NCBI GenBank assembly: GCA_023078555.1
Contig: CM041202.1
Location: 2,724,022 to 2,788,021 of the forward strand
Length of the DNA: 64,000 nucleotides
Reading direction: 5' to 3'
Source: Ulva prolifera
Lineage: Eukaryota > Chlorophyta > Ulvophyceae > Ulvales > Ulvaceae
Shown piece by piece: positions 23,489 to 37,090 of this stretch (position 1 is its first letter; each line of letters opens with the position of its first letter). The position numbers were made by a program, and so were the translations under genes. The notes beneath the pieces are model-generated. The model worked only from the letters and a program-made list of their open reading frames with translations. It was not told the DNA's origin and searched no databases.

Positions 23489-26400
23489 TCTGTTTTGCTG
23501 ACTGGAGCCTTACACCACTTTGACATAGCTGTTGCATGTGTCCGAGGTCAGAGCTGGAGGATCGGTTTGTGGCAACTGCATTGCATATGCAACAATGTAC
23601 CGTGGCATTGCTGAACTTCTGCCAAAGGTTGGTCTCAAATGACGCAGACCTATAGTGGTATCACAGAGAGAAGTAGTGGTAGCATGACGGCCAGTGGGCA
23701 GCCCAGCGATCGAGAGACATGCATGCACCAGCGAAGAGGCGGCTACCACGTTGACTGCCTTGCTGACTCAGAGGTCGAAACGACTGCTGAACGGTTGCAT
23801 GGGGAGCTTGAGGTCAACCTAGATTCTGGAACGTTGTACAGAAGAGGAAGTCAGTGGTATAGCGGCCACATCACTGGATTGCCACAGTGGCTGGAGCGAA
23901 ATGCCTGTTTGGATACATTCTGGTGGGAGTGGTGCAGGGGGCTTGTGTGCTACACGGAGACAGTCGAACACTGCCAAATAACCAGGTCACTGTTTAGTTT
24001 GAGTTACTTTGTCTGATGTGTGCATCCAGTGAGACCCAGGCCAGCCTCATGGACCTGGCAGGGCCAGCCTCATGCTGGGCCAGCCCCATGCTATGCTGTG
24101 GCATGCAGACAATGGCCTGCTGTTGCATCAGCAGATCTACAAGAGCACTCTCTGTTCCAGGTGCCATGCAGACAATGCAGCACAGGAAGTTGCAGAGCCA
24201 GACCAGTGCCATGCAGAGAAACAGCTGGAAGTTATGTGATGTTGGAAGCTGTGCAATGCTGGAAGGTGCAGTGGTGGGACCTAGGAACAGGCACCATTGA
24301 AGCAGCATTGGGTTCAAAGATTCAGGTACAAGGTGTGCATTGTGCACTCACAAGTTGTCGGCGTTGTAATTTTTCAGAAAATGCGAAGATCACGCTCTTG
24401 CGTACGTTTATCCAGGGATGGGGGTGTGTTGGGTCTAGCTGGAACTTTCCCCTGCAGTGTTGGGTGGTGTCTCACAAGGGCGCAGGCTGGCATCTGAACA
24501 ATCAGACAGCGACCAGAAGTGCAAGAGCGCAAAGCAAACCTGCAAACGCAATTGGGGCCGCTCCCTCTGCTGATGAGCGGGAGACTGGCATGGTGCGCAC
24601 ATGCGTGACGCAAGGCCTCATGGCTGCATTGACAATGCTCAGCCCAAGAATTCCCGAATCATCACGCGTCCCCACTCAAACTCCACAAATAGGAAGCAAG
24701 TCCCCACTGCACAAATGAACACCTGATGGCCCATATCTCTAGCCTAGACTCCCAAGTTTCTCCCAAAGATTCCCTCGATCGATACAGGAGTGGGCACTGC
24801 CAAATCCACTGCACCGGTCCGTATGATAGGAGTCGACAAGTAACAACAGCAATGATTGGCAGGACTTGGCATTCGAGAGCTACCGCAGAGGAGAGGTACA
24901 GCTGAGACCAGCCCGGATCCACGGTAGCCATAGCAGGCCGAGAGCGCGACAGAAGCTTCCTGCCGTTGTGAATGAACATGCTGCATCACATCATCTGTGG
25001 TTCAGCGGTGCCGTGTCGTCATGTTTGGACGTCACAGCCCGGGCCACAAACCGGCTGACACTTTGCAAGTGGTAAGACTACGCGGGCTGTTCTCCTATGC
25101 TGGTTCCAACCACGATTAGCTGACACTGTGGCTTGGACCGATCCACAGTTCAACTGCGCATCATGGTGCACCTCTCGCAACATCTTCTAGTATCGGCTTC
25201 CAGCAGCTCATAGATGCATTACACCGCCGCACACAGCCTTCTGTACAGGCGAGATGTCGGTGAGGTGCTGACGTGCAGGCCATTTTACAACATTTTGACA
25301 CACCAATCTGGTGCATGCCTGTCACTAGTACTTTGCCAGTCTCCTCGTTGGTACCCCCGGCACCCAAACTGCCTCAGCCGACCCTCATGTCCCATCTCGC
25401 CCAGAAACTGAAATCAGAAACAATGTAACTGCTACACACTACGAGCCGGCTGCACACGTGTGTGCCCACAAACCGTGTGCGCAGCTGCAAACCTTGGCTG
25501 CAAACCTTGACAGGCTTCCAAACCAAAGGCCTTCAACTCCAGGCCACCTGAAGGTGGAAACGCTGGCTCGTCCACAACAGAGCTACTTGCCATGCCAGCC
25601 CGAACAATAAATCATAAATAACCTGGTCATTCATACTACAAGCATCGCAGCCATGGCGTAAGTTACGCCCACGGGAGCCCCATCCCGCATGCCTGCCCCA
25701 ACATGTGTGAATAAAAAGAAATCGCCGTACGCGTACTCAGCGGGACAAGTCTCCCGCTTTGCAGGGCACGCCTGGTCTACCTACCGTTATAAAATCACTC
25801 AGCCACTAGCAGCATACCATGACACTCCTTTAGCGCTGCCACAGCCCCGCTCCTGCATTATCGCAATCACGCGCACCTCCCGACAGTCCTCCCCCCAACA
25901 CCCCATCCCCACAGCACCCAATACCCATGTCCCCCGCCCTATAGTGGCTGCGTTTCCCACAACCATCAGCCTGTGGCGCCCAGGCGATGCAAGCTCACCT
26001 GCCCGAGGTCCCCGCCTGGCGATAGCGTTTGTCGGGTGCTGCATTAGACAGATCCCCAGCGTGCATCATACTCTGTAGCACACAGACCAAAGGCTGCTTG
26101 GTGCATCGCCATGAGGTCTGAGGTGGACGCCACCCATCACGGCCGCGAGACGACCGGCCTGGCCCAGAGACACACTCTGACCTATGCCTTTATACTGTGA
26201 CCGCTGCACGAAGCAGCGATCACTCACGCACAGCCCAGGCGAAAACATGGTGTCATGCCTGACGAAAGCTTCATGTTTCGCATGTGTAGCATTGGCATGG
26301 CAAGCAAGTGGCGGCCGACGGCCGCCGACGGTTCCGGCCAAACCCTAGCACGCTGCGCATTCATGCGACATGGCACCTGCAAGCCTTTACTACTATCCTC

Positions 26401-26745
26401 CAGGCACCAAACACAGCAGCAACTGCGTGCATGCCATGTATGCTTGGCACAGTGGATGCTTGCGCGCCCGCAGCACAGAGCCGGAGGAGCCATCCAGCAC
26501 AAGGGGCTGTTGCACGAGGACGCCTCGGTCAGAGGCTGACCCCGCGTTTGCGCCCTACAGAGTCTCGGCCGCCGTCAAGGCCAAATATTCCAGGGCTGTT
26601 GGCATGCGCCGGCTACCCTGCCGATGACGATCAAGTCACCCCCAACATCGCCGACGCCACAGCTCCAGAGTGCTCCATGCAGACTCAAGCCAGCATCAGG
26701 ACAGCTGCAACGCGGCCATGACCGCGCCACCCGGACACCGCCGCA

Positions 26746-29700
26746 TCAGCACCCTGACACTGCAAAGCCGCCGATGTACTTGCGGCAGAAGGGGCACATG
26801 CATGACGAGGCGGCCGCGACCGCAAGCAGCTGGCGCGCGCAGCCGCGGCACAGGCAGTGGCCGCAGCGGACGAGCTCGATGCTGTGCGCCTCCTCCATGC
26901 ATATGCCGCAGAGCGACTCGGCAGACCCACTGCGTGACAGCTGCAAGCCCGTCCGCATTGACAGCCCGAACTCGTCCAGCGGATTGGTCGACATCTCGAG
27001 CCCCTGCATGTGCGTAAGCCAGTTGAGATTTTGTCACAGGGTTCTGGACATGTCTCATTCAACTGGATTGTCATGATAGATACAGCGCTATCGAATGTAC
27101 ATAACAGAGGGCGCATGCGTGTTAGGTTGTTTGCAGCGCTGACCGCTGCAGCAGGCTCTCGCACAGCCAAAGCCGGAGTGGGACCACAGCTGCAGGGTTG
27201 GGGATACACGGCACCTCACGCAGACAGTTTGTGCACCTGTGCGCTCACGCACCGGCTGTGCGCTCACGCACCGGCTGTGCGCTCACGCACCGGCTGTGCG
27301 CTCACGCACCGGCTGTGCGCTCACGCACCGGCTGTGCGCTCACGCACCGGCTGTGCGCTCACGCACCGGCTGTGCGCTCACGCACCGGCCGTGCGCCCAC
27401 GCACCGGCTGTGCCACGAGGCTTGCGGCCCCCACATCACAGCTGCTGCAGTACGAAGTGGAGTGCCACCCTTTATATATACTTTGCGCAGCAGATCTAGA
27501 CGCTGGCCGTGATCCCACGGTACATCTCACATACACAAGTACAGCAGGATGGAGGGATCCACATGCATGCTGCTCACTCGCTTGCCTGACTGCGATGAGA
27601 AAAGGGCCTGCCAACTGGCGGAGTCAGGGGCCTGTGAGTGTTGGGGGGCTCTGTTCACCCCCCTCCTCATCCCTCACTGAACTCGATACACGGCATCATT
27701 GCATGGCCCTGTATTGCGGGGTCTAGCAGCTGGCACGTAGGGGAATCAGGCAGGACGCACCATGACATCCTGGAGGCCACTGCCGTGGCAGTGGCCGCTA
27801 GAGTCGAGGCAGTGATCGTGCTCATGCATGGGGTCTGACTGCAGGTCGGGATCATTCAACATGACGCCGAACTGCGAGGCGCCTCCGAGGTGGCTGGCGG
27901 GGTGCTGGCTCTTTGGGCTGCCATCGAGGATGATGCTGCGCTGACTCATTTCGTCGGCATCCGCCTGCGCACACATCACACTCCTTCAGCTCTCAGCATG
28001 TGGCGTGCCTGCGGGATGCTGAGGGAACCCTGCTGCCTGGGTTTGAGTCAGAGGGTCTGTGAGTCACTGGGTAGAGAGTGGCTGGGCGTGCCCATGCCTG
28101 GGCTGATCGCACAAGGGCTCGCTAATCAACAACCCCAACCTGGATGAACTTTCTGTGCTCCCGGAGTTCCACAGCTCAGCAGACTGATTCCATGCTGAAC
28201 ATGTGTCATCGAGGTGGATGCATCAGCGCATGCTCGGCACATGCCCAATTACATCACCAAGAGTGTGGCAATAGTAAGCCAGGAGATCAACCACGGTGCC
28301 AAAGGCATCACTGCAGCGCCCAGTCACCACCAGACCGCAGGCCCATGCCCATATGGGCACTGCACGCCTCCATGGACAAGGTGAAACATGCCATGCACAC
28401 CCATGCATCAGCAGGCCACACTCAGCACACTTTGGTCAACCTGAGGTGATAAGTAAGACAATTATCGGTCCGGTTGTCATGGGTAACATGGCCACATGTA
28501 ATGCCCTGATGCTGCTGTGACACAAGGAAGTTGGTTGCTAAACGCCTGCACCTGCACCCAGGGGTTCAGGCGAACATTTCTGTTTTACACAGATGAACCA
28601 GTAAGCCCAACAAGCATCCTGTAAGCTCACCACGACCACATCACATGAGCCTCGCTACTCAGATAGCATGCTGCTGCAGCAAAACATGCAGTGCAAGCAT
28701 GCCAGAAAGTGCAAACCACTGCAGCAAACCACTGCATTTGTGGCCCTGACACAGCCTCTGACCGGCATCTCTGTCGCAGCCAGACGGTGCAACAAAGCTA
28801 GAGAGCGGAGGCGATGCCAGCGACGGTGATGGGGTGAGCACCTGCTTGGCCTTGTTGTAGGCCGAGGTGATGGACTTGCCACCCGAGGCCTGCTGTGTGG
28901 TGATCAGCCCCTCAAGCTCCAGCAGCAGGCGCGACCGCAGCGCCGAGATCGCCAGGGCCTGCAGCTTGGGCACCTGGCCCAACTGATTCAGATCTGTCGC
29001 AAGGATGGTCTCCAGGTCCGCGTTCCTGCACCCACAGCTCGCGTTGTGCTCATGCATGTGCGGCAGCGGACAGCACTTCTAGACACTAGCTCAGGTGTGC
29101 GTTAAAAAACAGGCGCTTGTATGTGTGCTTGATGGCAAGAAAACCCGCCTGAGGGCGAGCACTGCAGACGATCCAGCACTGCAGACGAGCCGAGGCGTCA
29201 GGCTGCGACTTGATGAATGACTCAAGTGCCGTGACAGGAAAGTTGACAGCTCACATCGCAGTGTGAGAGGCTGGCACAGGGGAACGATCAGTACTCTGAT
29301 CCACATCCAGTTTCTTGCCTCCAGTCCTCATCACACCGTCACGCCGGGCGCACTAGTCAGCAGCCTCGATTGACAGCCCTAGTCAATTCTGATCAGTCAA
29401 AGAGAACAGTCAGGAACGGGATGCTTACAACCAAGACAGAGCACAGCAGCCAGTCAACGCCAACCATGTCTGACTGCACCATGCCCTGAATGCATGAGTC
29501 GAGGCGACGATTGACATCCTGGCCACGCTACCTTGTTTATGCAGTGCGCTGAAGCGCAGATGTGACCTGGAGGTGCTACTATGTGAAGGCAAAATGAGTG
29601 CACGGCCGGCCTGAACTGACGCCTAGAGCTGGGCTGAAAAGGGTGTGGGGACAAGTACAGAGGGGGGCCCGGGAGGGGAGCGCACGCGTCAAGAAGGGCA

Positions 29701-31907
29701 GCCATGGAGTTGTTGCCACGGGCGATTGCATGCATTATCGCATAGTTGCCGCGGTCGTCTGCAATCGTGCGAGGGTCGTCCTCCGGCTGCGCGCCCGTCC
29801 GCTCCGCCGCTGCCTTCCGCTCCATCTGCACACGTAAGCAGCATGTCCCACATCACGTCATGCCAGATCACTGGACCGGAAGATCGACACCACCTTGCAT
29901 ATTTACCCGGTGCAAATACATTGGATTCACATATGGAGCCCGTAGACGACATGTGTCGCCTAGTCGTGAGCATGAGCTCTCAGCTTGCCTCAGAAACAAC
30001 CCTGGGAGCTTAAGCAGCATCCAATGATTGGTACAAAACGCCGCGATGTGCCTTCAAGTACAGCAAAGCGCGGCTCCGGCACAGGCGACGTGGCTGCCAC
30101 GGCACGAGCTAGACTCCAGGCAGCCTCTCCCACCCATCTCTCAGCCTGCGAGGCTGCATGCCGCATGTACATTCAGCACGGCTGTTAACAACGGGCGCGG
30201 GGGAGCGGCGGCGCACGTATGCAGAGAGGAGCGCCTTGACGACGTGGATGCGGTTCTTGCGCGTCGCGAGGTGCGTTGGCGTCGAGCCGGGCAGCACGGA
30301 GCTTGTGGAGGGAGAAGAGAAGACGATCTTGGGGTTGAGGAAGGCGCCGTTGGCGAGCAGGATCTTCGCGACCTCCACGTGGCCCGCCCATGCGGCCATG
30401 TGCAGCGGCGTGAGGCCCGCACACGTGCGCGCGTCGATGTATCGGTTCTGGCCATGCATGTCCGTGATGATCGCCTGCAGTCGGGTGCAGCGTCTGGTGA
30501 CATGCTGCCGCATTGAGTGGCGCGTCCCAAAGGAGGTGCGGCTACTGCTGTGTACGAGTGTGGGTTGATTCGCAGCTGTCGCTGGGTGATGCAACGTTCC
30601 GGGCACCCAGACACGGCAGAGTGCCTCGGGTGTGCGAGCGATGCACTGCCTGGGCTGCGCCACAGCAGACACCGACTGATGAGGGCGTGGGGTGCGCCTG
30701 TAGGGTGACGTGCAGCACATCATCCGTCGACAATGGATCTTTGCTTGATTGGCCGAGGAGACATGAGCACGGGGTGTCGCTCATGTGAAGAGGCGTCCGC
30801 TGACATGTCGTGAAGCACACCTGGGCCAGCGGCCGCAACCCGCCCGGGTTCTGCACTACCCAGCGTGGCTCCATCATGACCTGTGCGCATGACCAGTGGC
30901 CGTAGAGGCATGCGTAGTGGATAGCCATCTTGGCTCCCTCCCGGTCGGCCACACAAGGGTTGGAGCCCATTGACATCAGGTGTGTCGCAGTGCTGGGATG
31001 CCTGCAGGGGCAGACAACATGTCATAGAGGCGCGGTCGGTCTGTAGGAGGTGCCTGGCTGTGAAAAGCAATTTCTGCAGCCTGCGTTGCGAGTGACACCC
31101 CGTTCTGCATGTGTCGAGGTGACGCTGACTGGGTGTGAACAAGGTTCGGGTCAGGCCAGTGCTGACGCAGTGTCGAGAATCGTGCGACGGGCAAAAGGGA
31201 AGAGGTGCGCACCCGCGTTTGCAGGCGAGCATCAACGGCGTGAGATTTTTCTCAGTCAGCGCATTGACCATGCGCTTGGTGAGCTCGCCCTTCTTCATGG
31301 GCTTGAGCCGAGCACAGCTTATAGTCGAATGTGCATCTCTGCGCTCATCATGCGTCTGTGCCTCCTCAAAAAGAGCCGTTAGAGTCGCGTACTCGCCTCG
31401 TTCTGCTGTGAAGTGTACTGCTGTCCACCGCGTGCCGGGTCTGGTGCGGAGCAGCAACGCCGGGCTGGCCCTAACCATGTCCCGAACGAGCTCGACGCGT
31501 CCTGCATCTACTGCATCAAAAAACTCCATGGTTGACTTGCGGATGCGACAGCAAAGCTTGAGCCACATCCACGATGCAACAGACTTCTGCGACTGCCTCT
31601 TCCGGCCTTGCCGTCTCGAATGATGCCGATCATGCGAAGGTTGGGGATTGTATCCCACTCCTCTGAATGTAGGGTTGTTTAATGGACCTATGGTGCGACG
31701 GGGGGGATTCATCTCGGTTGATGGAACCTCGTGAGCATGGACTGGGGTGACGGGAACCGCAGCGACCGCATTGGGATAAACTGCTGTTCCTGTGAGAGCA
31801 GATGGGCCTGAAAGAGCTGCTGTGAGCTCCATGCTCAGGCCCGTCGGGACGATCGGATTGGCCATGCCTGAGGCGCCGGACGTGTCGGGCGGACTGGCTG
31901 CCACCAT
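26746..31907 (-). CDS. Ankyrin-repeat RING-type E3 ubiquitin ligase (XB3/XBAT-like)
   Basis: Seven exons: 31907-31213, 31001-30821, 30474-30217, 29825-29686, 29025-28842, 27964-27761 and 27003-26746. All phases agree (2,0,0,2,0,0), giving 639 residues from the ATG at 31907. A low-complexity N-terminus is followed by ankyrin repeats: MEFFDAVDAGRVELVRDMVR, TRWTAVHFTAERGEYATLTA, NLTPLMLACKRG|HPSTATHL, KMAIHYACLYGHWSCAQVMM, TCAGLTPLHMAAWAGHVEVA and TPTHLATRKNRIHVVKALL. The last exon carries a C3HC4 RING finger at about residues 586-627: C-x2-C-x11-C-x-H-x2-C-x2-C, then CPFC, followed by RKYIGGF. This ankyrin-then-RING order is that of plant XB3/XBAT ligases, which pass ubiquitin from an E2 to a client held by the ankyrin part. 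Substrate unknown. Several donors read GTGCG. Confidence 0.88.
27236..27413. repeat. 19-bp minisatellite, about nine units
   Basis: GCGCTCACGCACCGGCTGT is repeated head to tail with very few changes, inside the last intron (27004-27760) of the ankyrin-RING gene. Because 19 is not a multiple of three, all frames give the same periodic peptide, which creates false open frames. There are no spacers, so it is not a CRISPR array. Confidence 0.9.
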
Positions 31908-34468
31908 AGCTGCCAGGCCGCAGCCTTTTGTCAATATTTAGGATCACTCTTGATGGGGGAGAGGCACCGTATGACTCAGATCGTGCCCAGGCCGGGTTGA
32001 AGACGGTAGGTGCTAGTGCGAAGCGAGGGCGACGGCCTGCAAGACATAGCCTACAGATTGAAGACGATATGAGGGAGTGAGGGAAAAAATGATCGGCTCT
32101 CGAGGCCAGCTGTGCTAACTTCGACTCGCTATTTTCGCGCAGTGAAGTGTGTACAGAAGCCAGGGCATACATCACGGGCGTTGCAGCTGTAAATCATTGA
32201 ATCATTCAAGTTCCGCGATTTCTTCGATTCATAGCAGATGCGCGAGATTGTGTGGTTCCAGGCACAGTCTGGACCTGCAACGGCACCCGTCTTCTCGCTC
32301 GTCCGGGATACGTGCTGTCAACGAGAACGAGGTCGACAGCCAGCCTGACCAATCTCCCTCAGCCCACGCAAAAAACGCCAGAATAGTAGGTGTTTGAAGC
32401 AGCTGCTGCGATTACGCTGTAGATGGGAGTCGTACATGGGCCGGCTCAGCACTATCCTGCCTTTGCAATTGCCACATCTCGGTGGACGCTGTGCCGGAAG
32501 ATGCTACAAACAAGCCGCAACGAAGAAACCTTGAGCAAATTATGCATTAAGAGTTTTTTATCTACAGCATTCCACCAGGGCTTTACAAAAATAAAAATAA
32601 ACAAAGGGGTCTCGCAACGCAGAATGAGTACCGACCCGCGCTCACGGCAACCGTGGCGTCAGCGAACGTATGTCTACACAAGGGACAACCGATCAGCCGG
32701 TTGTGAGCCCTGCTGCAATTGTGGTCGCCTCCTGAACGCTGTCGCGCGCAAGCGTATGCGGCTTTCGCCATGCATGTGCGAGAATGCACGCAGATTACGA
32801 ACAACGAGTGGCTTGTGTACCATAGCCAATGTCGCGATAGTTAGTCAGTCGCCACAGCTGTCATCCGCTGTCCATGCCCGCAAATGCGCGCGGCCTGAAA
32901 ATTGGCTGCTCTCGCAGTAGCCACAAGGCGCGTCGCACCGGTACAGCAGCCACACAGCGCGCCTGCTGCCGTAGCCACAAGGTGGTCTATGAGAACAGAA
33001 GTACACCGGTGCGTAGCATCGCGGTCGTCGACTTGTGGCCCAACTGCCACCCGCGGCCGGTGCCACATGGACATGTCGGATTTCGTAGCTACGGCGACTG
33101 TTTTCAATGCATTGAATTACTTGCGCCGGTGCAGCGTATGTACGTGTATGCATACCACATGTTTGTGAGACGACGCTGTGCATGTCATTGCGTCCACAGT
33201 TTGCCCCATGGCCAGAACATCGCATGGATTTGTGAAGCTGTGGTGCCCAAACACAAAGAGCATTCAAGCTCAATAGTGGTGCGTCTGAGCAGTCTGTACA
33301 AACACAGACTTTGCCTGGACTGCAGTCACCTGTGGAGGCCTCCACTTAGTACAACCTGGTGACCTGCTCGATTGCAGCTGTTGATTTAAATTTGTGTTGG
33401 CCATAGTGCTCCGTACAGCCATCTCCCAGCGTAGTGCATGTAATGCAGACATGTATGTACTTACAAAAGACAGAGGCCGGGCATGATCCCGCATTAGGCA
33501 AGGGTGTATGCCAGACTACCCACTGACCATTTCTGGGCATACCCATAAGGTGCAAATGCACTGCGCATGAGAAACTACACAAGCGTCTGGACAATTAGAT
33601 AAAACGAAAAAACGTGTGTATGTATGCATGATGACATAATGTATTATCAATGTTCAGATAAGCAGCCTGCGTATCTGAACGTTGACAGCTCCGAGTTCCC
33701 AAACCAGATGGAGGCATCAAGCCACTTACTGCAGCACCGAGGCTGGCTGCCGCCACTGGCTGGCGCCTCAGGAAACAACATGACGAGTCAATTCCAAAAA
33801 CGGGACAAGCCTGCTCTTGAAGAGCGGTGGGGGCTGGAACTTCAGCCCCCGACACTGCCCCAGCATCACCAGCAACACCATCGATATCGCCAACAACACA
33901 TTGGTCTACATACCACCAGAGGCACCGTGGTGAGGACTGGCCTGCCTAGCTGTGATGAGGACATTTCCATTCCCCCCGGGCCGTGCGAGCAACTGCTGCA
34001 TTGAAGGACACCGCCTGGCATGCGCTCTGACAAAAAATGCGTGCACTGCCCTTCACCTCTGAATCTAGCGTGAGGGCCCGCCGCCCCCATGCTTTGTTGT
34101 GGTCCTTGCATGTAATCAATGAATCTGCAACTTGTGAGGGTGTTTGGCCAGTGCGATGTTCAGCCTGTTAGGAAGCAATGATGAGACTACTTGCTGTATT
34201 CACAGCTTTCGCCACAGCTAGATGCCACTTGCATTTCTGCATGAAAAGTCGGGCACTTCTGGACTCGCTGAGATATCTTGTAGAGGATATTGATAACTCC
34301 GAATGAACGGTACCACATGTTGGCATTCCTAGTTAACAATTGCCCCGCGTCTGGACATCCGGTTTGGGCTGGCGAATTGATTGGTTTGGTCGTAGCAGAG
34401 CTCACACGTGCGATCACATGATCTGAGAGCAGCAGGTGTCACACACCTGTCATTGAGCAAAGGCATAT

Positions 34469-34511
34469 GTGGCAATCCAGTGGTTTAGCGGCCATATCAC
34501 TGGATTGGCAC
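34469..34511. repeat. Short palindromic repeat (14-bp arms), also seen near 23855
   Basis: GTGGCAATCCAGTG and CACTGGATTGGCAC form 14-bp inverted arms (13 of 14 paired) around a 15-base loop containing TAGCGGCCATAT. A related sequence at 23852-23886 shares the loop core TAGCGGCCA and the right arm. It may be a small foldback repeat. Confidence 0.5.
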
Positions 34512-35483
34512 AGTATACTACTAGACCCCTTAAATCATAGGCAGCCTCAGACGGCAACTTGCATGCCTCACTGGGCTCACTACTTGTGCGTCGTAATAAG
34601 AGGCCGCCTGTAACTAGTGCAGCGCAAATTGGTCTCAAGGTTTAAGCACAGTTTATGCACAGACGCTGACATCTGACGCTATCTCCTCTGGGCACAGCCC
34701 GAAATGACCGACTCTGCCAGGCATGCAGAATGCTGCAGCTGTGGAGTCTGCCGAAGAGAATGTTCTGACGACAGAAGCTTTTGAGAAATAGGGCACTCAG
34801 CCACGTCCTGATGCATCGCTTGCGCTGTCGTAGACAAGAAAGCGTCGCGCTGCAGCGGTCGACTGATTGTCGGAGTTGGACCGAACGGTTTCATGAGTTT
34901 GCAAGAACGCCGGGTGAGCTGTCGATTCGCGCAAAATTGCATCCCGATCGCATCAACTTTCCTTGATGTCTCAGTCAGTAGAGCAGCGAGTCCGTACATT
35001 GCAGCAGGAGGCATACATACGGCTTCTTCGTGTCGTGTGTGCCCAGCCGTATAACTGGGTACGCATCATGGCGAACTGCCACTGTGTGAAGCCAGGAAGA
35101 GTGTCACAATTGTGGGCATGCAGGAGACAGAAGCATTGCTGACAAACACACGGAAACTCCTGAAGATCAGTCTTGATGAGCACTCTACGTTCATGAAAGA
35201 GTGCAGACCAGGCGGCCGGTACTGCTTGCAGATACAGCAGCACGAGCAACCTCTGCCCCAAATGCAGCAGTACAGGCATGTCACGCATGCTTCAGTGCAT
35301 TCACGACTCAGCAGCACCTGATGTCACACTGCTCCTGGGAGTTCATGACCATGCGTTTACAACGAGGGCGATGCTTCTGTCAGTGCTTCGCCTTGACAGG
35401 CATCTTTGTAGCAGCGCATGTGCATCTCCGCAACAGGACTCCGATAATCAGATCAGTGCTGCAGAGGTCAGTCAATTCAACCG

Positions 35484-35609
35484 ATGCGTAATGCGTCTCA
35501 ACCTCACATGCAAAATCCGATGATGATGCCTCAGCACGAGATGATGGATCTTCAAGGCTACCCACCGCCACATGGCGGACAAATGATGGCGCCTGGCACC
35601 AGAGACAAG
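35484..35609 (+). CDS. Possible isolated exon, Met/Pro/Gln-rich
   Basis: From the ATG at 35484 the frame gives a Met/Pro/Gln-rich peptide (MQNPMMMPQHEMMDLQGYPP within it) that runs into a good donor, GACAAG|GTATGC, at 35609/35610. No partner exon could be joined with confidence, and the opposite strand also has an open frame. Treat it as a hint only. Confidence 0.2.
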
Positions 35610-37090
35610 GTATGCACGGGTTCTTTCAGAGGTAGCATGGCCCTCATGCCGCTCAGTGTTGCTATTGTTCTGCCACAAGATGGGCGTTCATGAACATCGC
35701 CATGCCATGCAACACGTACAGGGATCCTGGAGGTAGAGCAGATGCTGTGGGCACAATTGGAGATCCTGGATGATACGTCCACATGGCACCTGAATCCACT
35801 CTGGGCCACAGTTGCCAAGTGATTGCGATCAAAAGCTTTTGCCGCGAGGTGCAGCTGGTCCCATCCTGGCACACAGCTCTTCACCCATCATCATCAGCCT
35901 TCTGCGATTGCATGGCTGTACGGTTTGTTTCGGCGGGGGATGAAGAATTCTGTCAACGTTTCTGACTGAAGCAGTTGCATATAACTCCATTATAGCACTC
36001 AGCACTTCTTCGATCATCCATGACAGTACAAAACAGCTCTTGAACCTGGCTAGTTTGTCAAATCAGCGAAGAATGAAACGGGAGGGCCAGTTGCTGGGCA
36101 GGTCTCAGCCGCTGCAACGAGGGCATGCCTTTCATTCACATATCAGGAGCTTGCATCTGCTCGTTCGTTAATGTGTCTAATGACAAACTCATGGCTTATG
36201 GGTACTGCACATCGGCTTCTGCATGCCAACAGGCAGCTCACCAGTCCGCTTGGGTAGTGGGGCTGCTGTGTTTTTGTGAGTTTGTACATCGTCACTTTAG
36301 TGTAGAGAGTGAAATGGGCCTGTGTGATCAGGCTCCATGAGCTGCTTGGTGTAGCAACGCGTCACTGATGTGAGTACTCGGTTCTGCTGATGTGGCGACA
36401 CTCTGTGCTTTGCTGCACAGCCGCACATTTTGGGTGGCGGCTGACTCGAGCACTGCAGTAGAAAGATGCAGCAGCGCCTCCATGTGAGTGGAGTGTAACT
36501 GATCCATTCGGCTGTGCGGACCTGGAGCATGCTGCGGGCGTTGCTCTCATCGAGGCGAGGCCATGCACCTCGCATCATCAATTTCAGAGAGATGGATGTC
36601 AGGTCGTACACATCTCCTGGTTCCGAGCTCGACAATTGACTCTATAGACGAAGCTTAGCGTTTGCAGTGCTCACATCAGTGCATGTCAGACTGCAGCAAC
36701 CTGTCTCCTGAATTTGTTGAGATTGCGTCCTGCACCGAATCACCGCATGTATGCCACATGGCACACTTGTGTCAAGGGGAATTTTCTCGGGTACATGCGC
36801 GTGTGCGCGTGGTGACTTATTTCATCGCTCGCACTTCGAAGCCTTAGTTGATGATATCCTGCGTGGCCTTGACCATCTCTCCTGTGGCCGGAGGAACTCA
36901 ACACACCACAGAGCAGCAGAGGGTGAAAAGCCACCCGGCGCATTTGAGGTCACGCTTGTTTCATCAAAAGCAGCCAAAGTTGCGTGCTGGACCCACGCAG
37001 AGGCTTGATCGCACAATGTTAACGACACAGTGTTTGCTTACAACACGTACGTCATCCCCTGCAATGCATGCCACTGACAGTGCTTTGTGT

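Larger units (their letters stand above)
22518..26745. other. Gene-poor stretch with short repeats
   Basis: No confident gene. Upstream exons of the BTB/LRR gene may lie near 22.6-23.0 kb. Two diverged copies of the TACAAGGAC repeat (about 23079-23215 and 23451-23488) and one short palindromic repeat (23852-23886) are present. The plus-strand frame 24020-24718 (about 230 codons) has no recognisable domain and contains repeated GCCATGCAGACAATG phrases, so I leave it out. 24.7-26.7 kb shows nothing recognisable. Confidence 0.4.

Noticed and set aside
24020-24718. 232-codon plus-strand open frame
   Set aside because: Low-complexity with repeated phrases, no recognisable domain, and spacer-like base composition.
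27236-27413. Regular repeats that could be taken for a CRISPR array
   Set aside because: Units are head to tail with no spacers, in a eukaryotic intron.
27010-27726. Long open frames made of repeated CALTHRLCAHAPAVRSRTG peptide
   Set aside because: They are products of the 19-bp minisatellite, which reads the same in every frame and lies in an intron.
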